Positions 25,196 to 33,700 of a stretch of DNA of 64,000 bases are shown here, piece after piece. Source of the stretch: Mucilaginibacter inviolabilis (GTDB lineage: Bacteria > Bacteroidota > Bacteroidia > Sphingobacteriales > Sphingobacteriaceae); NCBI RefSeq assembly GCF_011089895.1, contig NZ_JAANAT010000004.1, positions 1-64,000 on the forward strand, given 5' to 3'. Both the position numbers and the translations under genes were made by a program. How positions within the stretch are numbered: the stretch's first letter is position 1; every line of letters begins with the position of its first letter. A model generated the notes under the pieces. It had not been told where the DNA came from, made no database searches, and worked only from the letters and a program-made list of their open reading frames with translations.

Positions 25196-25306
25196 TTAGT
25201 ATTGAGCCAGTACTATTTTGGCAAGCATAGCATCCCTGAACGATGATGAATCGCTCATGCTGGTGAGGCCCAGTGAAAACAGGAAATGTTTTTGTATGCT
25301 TAACAT
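25196..25306 (-). CDS. Possible 36-residue small protein
   Basis: A complete frame MLSIQKHFLFSLGLTSMSDS then SSFRDAMLAKIVLAQY lies in the gap upstream of hmgA. Its amphipathic character and end look protein-like, but I know of no family and no ribosome-binding evidence is available. Could be a real small protein, a remnant, or chance. Confidence 0.25.
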   Translation of the reverse strand: MLSIQKHFLFSLGLTSMSDSSSFRDAMLAKIVLAQY

Positions 25307-25407
25307 GGTCAGTACGAAATTAGAAGTAATATTTTTAATATGCAAGCATAATATTTTAACCACGCATGAGGTAAAATGTTTAGTTTTGACCCAACCAATT
25401 ACCGGTT

Positions 25408-25701
25408 ATGATAAAAAGGAAAGCTATATGGTTAGGGATAGCCATTTGGATCATAATTACCGTAGTGTTTTCAAAATTTAATACTGCCTCGGATGGAATC
25501 ACTTCTATTGGCTTTCCTCTGCATTTTTATACGCATTTTGAAGGCAAATCAGCCTCGGGTAGCGGTGTAACTTACGGACTTGTTTTAACCGGACTTCTGG
25601 TAGATATTGTGGCCTTATTAACTTTTATTATATTGATCTATATTATTTTACCCGGTAGGCGAAAGCCGGTCAAAACTCAGAATAAATACACTATCCTATG
25701 A
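25408..25701 (+). CDS. Small two-helix membrane protein
   Basis: 97 residues with helices at about 7-22 (AIWLGIAIWIIITVVF) and about 58-82 (LVLTGLLVDIVALLTFIILI), joined by a polar loop. The stop overlaps the next start (ATGA), so it is translationally coupled to the fumarylacetoacetase-family gene. No family recognised. It may assist transport of an aromatic substrate, but this rests on position only. Confidence 0.7.
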   Translation: MIKRKAIWLGIAIWIIITVVFSKFNTASDGITSIGFPLHFYTHFEGKSASGSGVTYGLVLTGLLVDIVALLTFIILIYIILPGRRKPVKTQNKYTIL

Positions 25702-26693
25702 AATTAGTATCCTATAAAACCGAAGACCGCGAGCATTTAGGTATTTTTATAAACAAGCACATTTATAACCTGAACTCCTGCGATAAACTGATCCCCGACA
25801 ATATGAATGAGTTTTTGTGGGGCGGCGATGAGCTGATGGATCATGCCCGCCGTGTTCATGAGGCCATTAGTTTGGGGAAAATGGAGGCTAAGGAGGAATT
25901 GTTTTTTGAGCTGATAGCTCCCGTGCCTCATCCAACCTCGTGCCGTGACGGTTATGCCTTCAGGCAGCATGTGGCAGCCGCGCGCCGCAACCGCAAGGTA
26001 GATATGATACCCGAATTTGATCAATACCCTATATTTTATTTCACCAACCACAATGCCATACAGGGGCCCGGTGAAATTGAATGCATGCCCGATCATTTCA
26101 ATAAGCTCGATTTTGAGCTGGAAGTAGCTGTAGTGCTCAACAAAAAAGGCCGAAATATTAAAGCTGCTGATGCGGATAGCTTTATTGCCGGCTATATGAT
26201 CATGAACGATATGAGCGCCCGCACCCTGCAAATGGAAGAAATGTTGCTGAACCTTGGTCCGGCAAAAGGCAAGGATTTTTCGACAGTTATCGGTCCCTGG
26301 TTGGTAACACCCGATGAGTTGGAGCAATATAAAACAGCACCAAAACCCGGGCATACTGGTAATAATTATAATCTGCAGATGACTTGTGCCGTGAACGGTA
26401 GACAAGTGTCGGCAGGTAATATGGCCGATATGGATTGGACCTTTGCCGAGATCATTGAACGCTGTGCCTACGGTTGCGATGTGCTCCCTGGCGATGTAAT
26501 AGGATCAGGTACGGTTGGTACTGGCTGTTTGCTGGAGCTAAACGGAACCGGCTTGCTCAATGATGCCAACTATCAGCCACAATGGCTGCAAGACGGCGAC
26601 CTGGTTGAAATGGAGATCACCGGCTTGGGTATGCTGGGCAATATCATCAAAAAAGCCGACAGTGATTTTTCGATATTGGGATTGAAAAAATAA
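25698..26693 (+). CDS. Fumarylacetoacetate hydrolase family protein
   Basis: 331 residues with the FAH C-terminal domain. Metal-binding motif CMPDHFNKLDFELEVAVVLN, catalytic segment AGYMIMNDMSARTLQMEEML, and GTVGTGCLLELNGTGLL are visible. Next to hppD and hmgA it is the obvious candidate for the last step of homogentisate breakdown, fumarylacetoacetate to fumarate and acetoacetate. A related acylpyruvase activity cannot be excluded. No maleylacetoacetate isomerase is seen in the window. Confidence 0.9.
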   Translation: MKLVSYKTEDREHLGIFINKHIYNLNSCDKLIPDNMNEFLWGGDELMDHARRVHEAISLGKMEAKEELFFELIAPVPHPTSCRDGYAFRQHVAAARRNRKVDMIPEFDQYPIFYFTNHNAIQGPGEIECMPDHFNKLDFELEVAVVLNKKGRNIKAADADSFIAGYMIMNDMSARTLQMEEMLLNLGPAKGKDFSTVIGPWLVTPDELEQYKTAPKPGHTGNNYNLQMTCAVNGRQVSAGNMADMDWTFAEIIERCAYGCDVLPGDVIGSGTVGTGCLLELNGTGLLNDANYQPQWLQDGDLVEMEITGLGMLGNIIKKADSDFSILGLKK

Positions 26694-26704
26694 ACCAAAT
26701 ACCG

Positions 26705-27595
26705 ATGCTATCCCTAAAAGTAAGCGAGCTTTCCATTCTTCAATTGCAAAGCTACCTGAACCATGCCATTGCACCACGGCCTATTTGTTTTGCCAGCACA
26801 GTTGATAAAGATGGTAAGGTGAACCTGAGCCCATTCAGTTTTTTTAATGTATTCAGTACTAACCCGCCAGTTTGCGTGTTTTCGCCTTCACGGAGTGTTC
26901 GGGATAATATTACCAAGCATACGCTACAGAACATTTTAGAAGTTCCGGAATGCGTGATCAATATTGTTGATTACGATATGGTACAACAGGTTTCCCTCTC
27001 GAGTGTGATGTATCCTAAGGGGGTGAACGAATTTATAAAATCGGGTTTAACTCCTGTAGCGTCTGAACTGGTTAAACCACCCCGTGTGGCCGAGTCTCCT
27101 GTACAACTGGAATGCGTGGTGAACCAGGTGATCTCGCTTGGAGATACTCCCGGTGCCGGTAACCTGATTTTGGCTGAGATCAAGATCATCCATATCAAAG
27201 ACCATGTTTTAGATGCCGAGGGTAAAATCGACCAGGCTAAAATGGACCTGGTGGCTCGTCTCGGCGGCGACTGGTATTGCCGAATCACCGAAGATAACCT
27301 GTTCAAGGTAGCCAAGCCCAATGCCAAAATAGGCATAGGCGTTGATAGTCTGCCGTATAGCATACGCAATTCCAGGGTACTTACCGGCAATAACCTGGGG
27401 CAATTGGGCAACCTGGAGGCCCTGCCTATTGATGACGCTATTGAGCTGTATAAGCAAGATCCCGCCATAAAAGAACTATTGGACGCCACCATAGGTGATA
27501 GCCAGACCCGTGAACTGCAATTACACCTGAAAGCCAAACGATTGCTGGACGAGGACAGGGTAGAAGAGGCCCTGATGGTACTGCTCATGGAGTAA
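26705..27595 (+). CDS. Flavin reductase-like flavoprotein
   Basis: 296 residues. HAIAPRPICFASTVDKDGKV and NLSPFSFFNVFSTNPPVCVF are the FMN-binding motifs of the flavin reductase-like (split-barrel) domain, about residues 20-180. The C-terminal ~90 residues are an extra helical extension seen in Bacteroidota members. It starts 11 bases after the FAH-family gene, so they share a transcript. The usual partner monooxygenase is not seen beside it, so it may itself be a flavin-dependent oxidoreductase in aromatic catabolism. Confidence 0.88.
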   Translation: MLSLKVSELSILQLQSYLNHAIAPRPICFASTVDKDGKVNLSPFSFFNVFSTNPPVCVFSPSRSVRDNITKHTLQNILEVPECVINIVDYDMVQQVSLSSVMYPKGVNEFIKSGLTPVASELVKPPRVAESPVQLECVVNQVISLGDTPGAGNLILAEIKIIHIKDHVLDAEGKIDQAKMDLVARLGGDWYCRITEDNLFKVAKPNAKIGIGVDSLPYSIRNSRVLTGNNLGQLGNLEALPIDDAIELYKQDPAIKELLDATIGDSQTRELQLHLKAKRLLDEDRVEEALMVLLME

Positions 27596-27599
27596 AAAA

Positions 27600-27686
27600 A
27601 GAATCAAGATATTAGAGCCAAGAATCAAGAGAAACCTCAAAGTTTTATTCTTGTCTTAATTCTTGACTCTCACCTCTTGATTCTAT
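27600..27686. repeat. Convergent-gap inverted repeat built of ATCAAGA units
   Basis: GAATCAAGAT...CCAAGAATCAAGAG and the opposite arm TTCTTG...TCTTGATTC form a long imperfect stem between two convergent genes. The ATCAAGA core recalls the heptamer repeats at 29.5-36 kb. It may end transcription of both genes. Confidence 0.5.
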
Positions 27687-27691
27687 TCCCT

Positions 27692-28393
27692 TTAAAACGC
27701 GTAATCATTACCTTTAATGTGATACTCGGCAGGGATGTGGTTTTTCTCGAAGAGATCGTATCCTGGTTGCAGGGTTTTCCAGAACGGCATATAGGGTTGT
27801 TGAGCAAAAATGCCCATGTAGTTTTTAGTCATCCGGAAGGGATATATATCCAGGTTGATCTTTTGCTGGCCGCTTTCAAAAGCCTTGTAAATCAATGTGT
27901 AAATTTCCTCTATCCTGGGGTCAGTCATAGCGTAACAGCCGATAGACGCACAGTGCCCATGTATCATTACCGCATTGCCAGTATAACCTTTGAGCTGCTC
28001 TACCTTGTTGGGATAGCCTATATTGATGGCCAGGTGATAGTTACTCACCGGGTTAAGTTGTTTAGGTTCAATAGTATAAAAACCTTCGGGGCTTTTGCCA
28101 TCTCCCGAACGGGTTTTGGTTCCCACACCGCCGGAGTAGTAGCAAATATCATAGGTTTTAAACAGGATATATTTCGGCCCCGCTTTTAGCCACACTTCCA
28201 ACGCATCCTGGTATTTGAATATGCGCAGGTAAACGGCTGATCCTGCTTTCAGACCTTTATTTTTCAATTCTTTTTGTAACCTTGGCCATACAATGGTGCG
28301 TACATCGCTGGCGCGTTTGCTATCGGGTAATTCGGTTTTGGGGCTGGTTACTGTTAATAATGACAACAACAGCAATTGCAATAATTTAGGCAT
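27692..28393 (-). CDS. L,D-transpeptidase (YafK/YkuD type)
   Basis: 233 residues with an N-terminal signal (LLQLLLLSLLTVTS). The catalytic segment MIHGHCASIGCYAMTD contains the invariant His...SxGCY of the YkuD fold with the nucleophilic cysteine. Upstream KYQDALEVWLKAGPKYILFK and GGVGTKTRSGDGKSPEGFY are the YafK-like substrate-binding region. It makes 3-3 cross-links or anchors proteins to peptidoglycan in the periplasm. Other wall enzymes in the window are mtgA and dacB. Confidence 0.9.
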   Translation of the reverse strand: MPKLLQLLLLSLLTVTSPKTELPDSKRASDVRTIVWPRLQKELKNKGLKAGSAVYLRIFKYQDALEVWLKAGPKYILFKTYDICYYSGGVGTKTRSGDGKSPEGFYTIEPKQLNPVSNYHLAINIGYPNKVEQLKGYTGNAVMIHGHCASIGCYAMTDPRIEEIYTLIYKAFESGQQKINLDIYPFRMTKNYMGIFAQQPYMPFWKTLQPGYDLFEKNHIPAEYHIKGNDYAF

Positions 28394-29046
28394 CGGGTTT
28401 AATCGGTTTTAATAAGAGTAAATATAACTATATTTATAGTTACGTAGGGCTGCCGAAAAATAGTTCCACCCAAATTTTAACATTTTGATGCCCTGAAAAC
28501 TTTTTAAACCTTAAATTTTAACACTTTTCGGCTCGAATTGAGGCGAAAATCGATCGAAAATTGCTTTAAAAAACCTCATTTTAACACTTTTTAACAAATT
28601 TCAGGGCCGTTTTGATGTGTTTTTGAAACTTTAAAAAGTATTAATTTTTTGATATTCAAATAACTATATTAAAAATGACCGGTTTTAGGCCTTGTTTTGC
28701 TCTTAACAAAACAGCCCGTTTTCCTGATAAAAAGGAAAGCGGGCTGCTGATTGATATAAATATACGGAAAGTTATTGGATGTTTTGGTGGCGAAGATTGG
28801 CATATAGTATGCGGCAGAAGTGGTTGCCTCGGGTAATGATGGGCGGATGAGCTGAACGTTTTGTCATCGCAATAACATGGTGTTTTTTCCTGGCTCCAGA
28901 TTCTCGATCCAGGTTTCTTTTGCCCTTCTCCATTCACCGGATAAACCCACACTTTTACCGATTTCCTACACGCTGTTCACCTATATCACCTTGTGCTGCC
29001 TGGTATACCGCTGTACCTTTAGGGTATAATATTAATACTTAAAGCG
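28394..29046. other. Gene-free region with inverted repeats
   Basis: No gene recognised. Present are an AACTATA/TATAGTT dyad (28427-28442), three copies of ATTTTAACA(C/T)TTTT (near 28477, 28513 and 28580), an imperfect inverted repeat with GCCCTGAAA and TTTCAGGGC ends (about 28491-28604), and a strong hairpin at 28712-28746. Minus-strand frames between 28747 and 28990 show no family motif. Confidence 0.6.
28712..28746 (-). terminator. Strong hairpin, terminator-like on the minus strand
   Basis: CAGCCCGTTTTCCT pairs with AGGAAAGCGGGCTG (one G-T pair, 14 bp). On the minus strand it is followed by TTTTGTT. No minus-strand gene is recognised just upstream, so what it terminates is unclear. Confidence 0.5.
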
Positions 29047-29448
29047 ATGAACAACAATATAGAAACTACCATTACCCCCAATAATAGCAAAACTGCTGCA
29101 GGGGTAATTTTACTGATCATTGGCGGTATACTATTGATCAGAGAATTTGATCTTTTCCTTTTCCCCGATTGGTTGTTTAGCTGGCCTATGTGGATAGTGG
29201 CCTGGGGTGTATATATGGGTGCCAAGTACAATTTCCGTAAAACATCCTGGATACTGATCACCCTGGTGGGTGTGGCCTTTCTACTCGATGACAACATAGC
29301 CGATGCCGACCGTATTGTTTGGCCGGTAGCCATTATGGGTTTTGGTGCCTGGATAGCCTTCAGACCGCGTAAACACAAAGAAGAGTTTTATTTTGAAAAG
29401 CCTAAGGATACTTTTCATTTCGATAAAACAACCGAACCTGAAGTTTAA
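29047..29448 (+). CDS. LiaF-like transmembrane protein (TM region only)
   Basis: 133 residues. The N-terminal tail NNNIETTITPNNSKTAAG is followed by three or four helices (VILLIIGGILLIREF, WLFSWPMWIVAWGVYMGA, WILITLVGVAFLLDDN, WPVAIMGFGAWIAF). It closely matches the first half of the protein at 29936, including FPDWLFSWPM and ADADRIVWPVAIMGFG, so the two are paralogues. It lacks the C-terminal LiaF domain. Probably an envelope-stress component. Confidence 0.82.
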   Translation: MNNNIETTITPNNSKTAAGVILLIIGGILLIREFDLFLFPDWLFSWPMWIVAWGVYMGAKYNFRKTSWILITLVGVAFLLDDNIADADRIVWPVAIMGFGAWIAFRPRKHKEEFYFEKPKDTFHFDKTTEPEV

Positions 29449-29481
29449 TTTTTCATTTTAATAGTTTATAGTCAATTCATG

Positions 29482-29510
29482 AGGGAGTACCGGTTTGCGG
29501 GCTCCCTTTT
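29482..29510 (+). terminator. Weak terminator after the short LiaF-like gene
   Basis: GGGAG (29483-29487) and CTCCC (29502-29506) with TTTT following. The stem is short. Confidence 0.45.
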
Positions 29511-29525
29511 GTTGTGGGTGTTTTT

Positions 29526-29557
29526 AGTATCAAGTAGCGAGTATCAAGTATCATGAC
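29526..29557. repeat. GTATCAA heptamer repeat, single arm
   Basis: AGTATCAAGTAGCGAGTATC continues AAGTATCATGAC: GTATCAA units at seven-base spacing, same family as at 30.8, 31.2 and 35.9 kb. Confidence 0.7.
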
Positions 29558-29601
29558 TCTTACACTCGCTTGCAAACGAATACACTTAAGGGTATAAATT
29601 C

Positions 29602-29682
29602 GTCATTGCGAGGTACGAAGCAATCTCTATGCTATACAGAGCGGCTCTGCAAATCGGGGATTGCTTCGTACCTCGCAATGAC
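29602..29682. repeat. GTCATTGCGAG family element with perfect 24-base arms
   Basis: GTCATTGCGAGGTACGAAGC (29602 onward) is repeated inverted as GCTTCGTACCTCGCAATGAC (ending 29682), the full arms being 24 bases and identical, around a 33-base loop. The two frames that cross it are palindrome artefacts. Confidence 0.85.
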
Positions 29683-29694
29683 GCGTGGGTGAGT

Positions 29695-29727
29695 GCCCCT
29701 CTTTGCGGCGAAGCCGGAGAGAGGGGC
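29695..29727. repeat. GC-rich hairpin beside the repeat
   Basis: GCCCCTCT..CGGC and GCCG..AGAGGGGC form a stable stem. It is markedly GC-richer than its surroundings and may be part of a larger dispersed element running to about 29760. Confidence 0.5.
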
Positions 29728-29935
29728 GCCCGCGAAGCGTGGCGGGGTAAGTCTACTATGCGCCATGTCATCACCAGCGCAAATCCCCCCTTCAAAGTCT
29801 TGATACTACTTCCCCTCAAACTTTTTCACCGACAAAACATCCACCTCTACCGATTTCTTTAAATATATCGCCAGTTTTTGTTTGGCACATGTATAATGTT
29901 ACCTTAGTTTTGGATATGATTTAATTTGCACACAA

Positions 29936-30784
29936 ATGAACAACGATATAGAACATACAACCAACCCCAATAGAGGAAAAGCGATGGCTGGGGTTATACT
30001 ACTTGCCGTAGGAGGAGTGCTGCTCCTAAAGCAATTTGCCGATTTTTTCATTCCCGATTGGATATTCAGCTGGCCCATGGGGCTCATTGTAATAGGTCTT
30101 TATTTTGGCGCTAAACATAACTTCAGAAAAGCAACCTGGAGTATCATGATTGTTTTAGGAATTATCTTTTTATTAAATGATAATATTGACGATGCCAGTC
30201 GTATAGTATGGCCAATTGGTATTATTGGTTTTGGTATATGGCTTATTTTAAGACGCGGCAGGCATAATGAATGGGAACAGAACATCAAAGATGGTAAATG
30301 GACTAAGCAAGACGGAAAATGGAGTAAACAAGCAGCCAATTTTGATTTTGGTAAAAACGATCCGGAAGCTGATTACGCTATAAAAGATGGCGACGATGTA
30401 CCACCTAAAAACCCTAATACGCCTCCGTTCGGTTACCACAATGGCGACGACTACCTGGATGCTGTATCTATTTTTGGCGGAGTTAACAAAACCATACTCT
30501 CCAAAAATTTTAAAGGCGGCGAAATAGTGAACATTTTTGGCGGCGCTGAGCTTGATTTTACACAAGCTGATATTAGCGGCAGGGTTTATATAGACATTAC
30601 CCAGGTATTTGGCGGTACCAAAATCATTGTACCATCCAACTGGCAAGTGGTATCAGACCTGGCGGCTGTTTTTGCCGGTGTTGACGATAAACGCATCCGC
30701 AGCACGGCATCATCCAATAACGATAAAATACTGGTACTTAAAGGAACCTCCATTTTTGCCGGGGTTGACATACGCAGCTATTGA
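29936..30784 (+). CDS. LiaF-like membrane protein with C-terminal cell-wall-response domain
   Basis: 282 residues. The membrane half (VILLAVGGVLLLKQF, FPDWIFSWPMGLIVIGLYFG, WSIMIVLGIIFLLNDNID) parallels the gene at 29047. A charged linker with GKWTKQDGKWSKQAANFDFG leads into a right-handed beta domain with repeated SIFGGVNKTILS, NIFGGAELDFTQADI, QVFGGTKIIVPS and SIFAGVDIRSY: the LiaF C-terminal (DUF2154-type) domain. In Firmicutes LiaF restrains an envelope-stress kinase. Here a LytS/LytTR pair lies 0.7 kb downstream, a possible partner by proximity only. Confidence 0.85.
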   Translation: MNNDIEHTTNPNRGKAMAGVILLAVGGVLLLKQFADFFIPDWIFSWPMGLIVIGLYFGAKHNFRKATWSIMIVLGIIFLLNDNIDDASRIVWPIGIIGFGIWLILRRGRHNEWEQNIKDGKWTKQDGKWSKQAANFDFGKNDPEADYAIKDGDDVPPKNPNTPPFGYHNGDDYLDAVSIFGGVNKTILSKNFKGGEIVNIFGGAELDFTQADISGRVYIDITQVFGGTKIIVPSNWQVVSDLAAVFAGVDDKRIRSTASSNNDKILVLKGTSIFAGVDIRSY

Positions 30785-30790
30785 TGATTT

Positions 30791-30871
30791 AATATCAGGT
30801 AGCTAGTATCAAGACTTTATCATCAACGTTTTAATTCGGTCTTGATACTTGATACTAGCTACTTGATACTT
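30791..30871. repeat. GTATCAA heptamer repeat, inverted pair
   Basis: The left arm (30791-30815) has AGCTAGTATCAAGAC; the right arm (30839-30871) has GTCTTGATACTTGATACTAG and ends TTGATACTT. Together they form a hairpin between two same-strand genes. Confidence 0.8.
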
Positions 30872-30887
30872 CTAAAAAACAAACATA

Positions 30888-31223
30888 ATGAACTGGTACG
30901 TAGCAAAATTAGTTTTCAGGGTGATCAGTGGTGCAGGCGATCACCAGGCGCAGTTTGATGAGCAGTTACGCCTTATCAGTGCAGATAACGAACTGAGCGC
31001 CTTTGAAAAAGCAAATAAAATTGGTCATGCCAATCAGGATAGTTTTAAAAATATCGAAAAACAAACCGTTAAATGGCAGTTTATTGATGTGGCCGAGTTA
31101 AACCAGATAGGCGAGCTTACCGATGGCACCGAACTGTACTACAATATACATGAAACACCCGACGCCGATTTGTACATTGCCTGGGCACATCACAAATCGG
31201 CATTATTGGGGGTGAGAAACTGA
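30888..31223 (+). CDS. DUF4288 protein
   Basis: 111 residues. MNWYVAKLVFRVISGAGDH, QFDEQLRLISADNELSAFEK and VKWQFIDVAELNQIGEL are the DUF4288 signature, a small soluble domain of unknown function. There is no signal peptide. It is separated from both neighbours by heptamer-repeat hairpins, so it may be a monocistronic unit. Confidence 0.85.
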   Translation: MNWYVAKLVFRVISGAGDHQAQFDEQLRLISADNELSAFEKANKIGHANQDSFKNIEKQTVKWQFIDVAELNQIGELTDGTELYYNIHETPDADLYIAWAHHKSALLGVRN

Positions 31224-31230
31224 TTTATTT

Positions 31231-31399
31231 TAGTATCAAGTAGCTAGTATCAAGTATCAAGATAGAATCCGAACTTTAATACTAAAACCTTAATACTAAA
31301 CGTAAAACATAAAAACACAGATAATCTGTATTAAACATCGCGACTTTGTTGTCGATGTTTAATTCGGTCTTGATACTTGATACTAGCTACTTAATACTA
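31231..31399. repeat. GTATCAA heptamer repeat, inverted pair with inner dyad
   Basis: The left arm (31231-31261) is TAGTATCAAGTAGCTAGTAT then CAAGTATCAAG. The right arm (31369-31399) is its near-exact reverse complement. An inner TAAACATCG/CGATGTTTA dyad (31332-31361) lies between. It fills most of the gap before the LytS gene. Confidence 0.8.
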
Positions 31400-31429
31400 A
31401 TAACGATACTAAAAATAAAAATATAAGTT

Positions 31430-32464
31430 TTGGCATTACCCTCTATATCAGCTTCAAAATTATACGGCGCATTTATTGTTTGCGGCCTGGTTTGGGCCGG
31501 CCTGCAAACTTATATTGTGCATAGTTTTGGCTTTTATTGGTTCACAGCCTCAACCGATGGTCTGCTGAGTGCCATCCTGCTTTCGGGGGCCTGCTGGCTT
31601 ATTAATAATAACCTGCGTTACTACCAGCCCGGTAAAGGCAGTTATATTAACCTGTTTATCTGGTGCGTAGCGCTGGCAGGTATTTGTACCCTGGGATGCC
31701 GCTACCTGCTGCCTCTTATTAATACCGATAAGGTATTTGTTACCTTTGTACAACAATCCTTAACTATCCGCTTTTTTACCGATTTCCTGGCTATCGGTTG
31801 GATGGCTATGATCAGCTTGCTTTGGTATTCTCAGCTCGACCAGAAAGAAACACAAAAACGTAAAACTGAAGCCGAACAACTGGCCCGTGATGCCGAACTG
31901 TATAACCTGCGCCAGCAATTACAACCACACTTTTTGTTCAACAGCCTTAACTCTATCAATGCCCTTATCGGCTTTAAACCGGATGAGGCCCGCAAGATGA
32001 TTCACCAGCTGTCTGACTTTTTACGGGGCACGCTGAAAAAGGACGATCAGCAGCAGGTGCCGTTAAGTGAAGAACTGGCACACCTGAACCTATACCTGGA
32101 GATTGAAAAAGTACGTTTCGGGCACCGTCTGCAAACCGAAATAAGCTGCGATGATAAATGTGGCAGTGCTGTAATGCCTTCTATGTTACTACAGCCATTG
32201 GTAGAGAACGCCATAAAATTTGGTTTGTATGATACCACCGGCGAAGTAACCGTAAGCATCCGCAGCGAAATGGATGATAATTATTTAGTGCTGATGGTTC
32301 AAAACCCCTATGATCCGCAAACCTCGCGCCCTCAAAAAGGTACCGGTTTTGGCTTGCGTGGGGTACAACGCCGCCTATATTTGCTTTTTGCCCGTAACGA
32401 TTTGATGGAAACTCATGGAAATGATAATATATTTACAACCATTATAAAAATACCACAGTTATGA
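31430..32464 (+). CDS. LytS-family sensor histidine kinase
   Basis: 344 residues. The start is probably TTG at 31430 (MALPSISASKLYGAF), since later ATGs would delete membrane helices. Four helices lie in the first ~130 residues, then a His_kinase domain: LQPHFLFNSLNSINAL (phosphorylated histidine), QPLVENAIKFG (N box) and GTGFGLRGVQRRL. It overlaps the LytTR regulator gene by four bases (ATGA), so the pair is translationally coupled. Signal not evident; neighbours suggest the envelope. Confidence 0.9.
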   Translation: MALPSISASKLYGAFIVCGLVWAGLQTYIVHSFGFYWFTASTDGLLSAILLSGACWLINNNLRYYQPGKGSYINLFIWCVALAGICTLGCRYLLPLINTDKVFVTFVQQSLTIRFFTDFLAIGWMAMISLLWYSQLDQKETQKRKTEAEQLARDAELYNLRQQLQPHFLFNSLNSINALIGFKPDEARKMIHQLSDFLRGTLKKDDQQQVPLSEELAHLNLYLEIEKVRFGHRLQTEISCDDKCGSAVMPSMLLQPLVENAIKFGLYDTTGEVTVSIRSEMDDNYLVLMVQNPYDPQTSRPQKGTGFGLRGVQRRLYLLFARNDLMETHGNDNIFTTIIKIPQL

Positions 32465-33207
32465 GGCGAGCCTTAATTATTGATGATGAACCTTTAGCAC
32501 GAATGGTTGTAAAGGAGTATCTGCTAAGTTTTAGTGAAATTGAATTGATACAGGAGTGCGGTGATGGCTTTGAAGGATTAAAAGCCATACAGCAGCACCA
32601 ACCCGATCTGATTTTTCTGGATGTGCAGATGCCTAAAATAAATGGTTTTGAAATGCTGGAACTGGTGGAGCAACCGCCAGCCGTTATATTCACAACCGCT
32701 TTTGATGAGTATGCGATTAAAGCATTTGAGGCCCACGCTGTTGATTACCTGTTAAAGCCTTTCAGCAGAGATCGTTTTACCAAGGCCATCGAAAAATTCC
32801 TGGCTACTGCGCCCGAAAAACATGCGCCTAAACAAACCGAAGACCTGCTGGAAACTGCCGCTTCACAATCACCGGCACAAAATGAGCGTATCGTGGTAAA
32901 AACAGGCACTAAAGTTAAAATTATCCCAGTGGCTGATGTGGAGTACCTGCAGGCCGATGATGATTATGTAAGCGTGTTTACCAAAGAAGGATCGTACCTG
33001 AAAAATAAGACGATGAACTTTTTTGAGAAAACCCTGGATGCCCGCCAGTTTGTGCGTGTACATCGCTCTTACATCATCGCTATACAACAAATTACCCGTA
33101 TCGACCCGTACGAAAAAGACGCCCACCTGGCCATACTCAAATCGGGCGCCAAAATACCGGTAAGCAAAACCGGCTATGTAAAGCTTAAACAAGTACTGGG
33201 TATATAA
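32461..33207 (+). CDS. LytTR-family response regulator
   Basis: 248 residues. The receiver domain has DD in RRALIIDDEPLARM, phosphoacceptor aspartate in LIFLDVQMPKINGFEM, the Thr in VIFTTAFDEYA and Lys in YLLKPFSRD. The LytTR DNA-binding domain spans about 140-248 (VKIIPVADVEYLQADDDYVS, FVRVHRSYIIAIQQITRID). LytTR proteins bind short direct repeats. It is coupled to the LytS kinase and followed by a terminator. Confidence 0.94.
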   Translation: MRRALIIDDEPLARMVVKEYLLSFSEIELIQECGDGFEGLKAIQQHQPDLIFLDVQMPKINGFEMLELVEQPPAVIFTTAFDEYAIKAFEAHAVDYLLKPFSRDRFTKAIEKFLATAPEKHAPKQTEDLLETAASQSPAQNERIVVKTGTKVKIIPVADVEYLQADDDYVSVFTKEGSYLKNKTMNFFEKTLDARQFVRVHRSYIIAIQQITRIDPYEKDAHLAILKSGAKIPVSKTGYVKLKQVLGI

Positions 33208-33250
33208 AACAGGATTAAAGGATTTTTATAAGATTGACAAGATTTTTTGT

Positions 33251-33278
33251 AGAGACGCATCACATGCGTCTCTTTTTT
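33251..33278 (+). terminator. Terminator of the LytS/LytTR operon
   Basis: AGAGACGCAT and ATGCGTCTCT form a perfect 10-bp stem around CAC, followed by a T-run. Confidence 0.9.
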
Positions 33279-33403
33279 GTGTCATTAAGTCCTATCCGTA
33301 AGGGCGACACCCGGCAAAAAGAGTTAGAGCTTCTTGTGATTCTTCTCTCGGGAAGATAGTAGCCCATGAAAAGGCATAAGGAAAAAATAATACTAAAAAG
33401 GGG

Positions 33404-33480
33404 ATGTCACCCTGAGCTCCGTCGAAGGGTAGAGCGCAGAGGCCAATTCACCATGCTTCGACGGAGCTCAGCATGACACC
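33404..33480. repeat. GTCATNCTGA family element
   Basis: TGTCACCCTGAGCTCCGTCG and, inverted, CGACGGAGCTCAGCATGACA form a 23-base stem with one mismatch near the end. Same family as at 34.8, 40.1, 44.2 and 59.0 kb. Confidence 0.8.
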
Positions 33481-33624
33481 CTTTTGGGGATAGCTGCCAC
33501 TTGATGGGCTATTACTCTTGGGAAGGGGCAAATGTCATTAAGTTAGGGTTAAAGGCTCTCCTATGGGGTTTGAAAAGTTTCTTAACTTGATGACATTGGC
33601 GGGTAACATCTGCTTATATAAAAA

Positions 33625-33651
33625 AGATTGCTACGGGGTACGCAGCAATCT
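33625..33651. repeat. Short AGATTGCT palindrome (degenerate GTCATTGCGAG-family core)
   Basis: AGATTGCT and AGCAATCT flank ACGGGGTACGC. It is like the inner half of the GTCATTGCGAG elements. The rest of the 33208-33700 gap shows no gene. Confidence 0.5.
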
Positions 33652-33700
33652 CTACATAATTATTTTATCTCACCGAAAGGGCTCGATAGATTTCGCAGCA

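Noticed and set aside
25218..25481. Plus-strand frame between hmgA and the FAH-family gene
   Set aside because: It overlaps the better-supported membrane protein gene at 25408 and has no protein-like pattern.
28656..28952. Minus-strand frame of 98 codons
   Set aside because: Low-complexity Ser/Pro composition, no motif, and it crosses the strong hairpin at 28712-28746.
29586..29862. Two frames on opposite strands over 29.6-29.8 kb
   Set aside because: Both are read from the perfect palindromic repeat and the GC-rich hairpin beside it.
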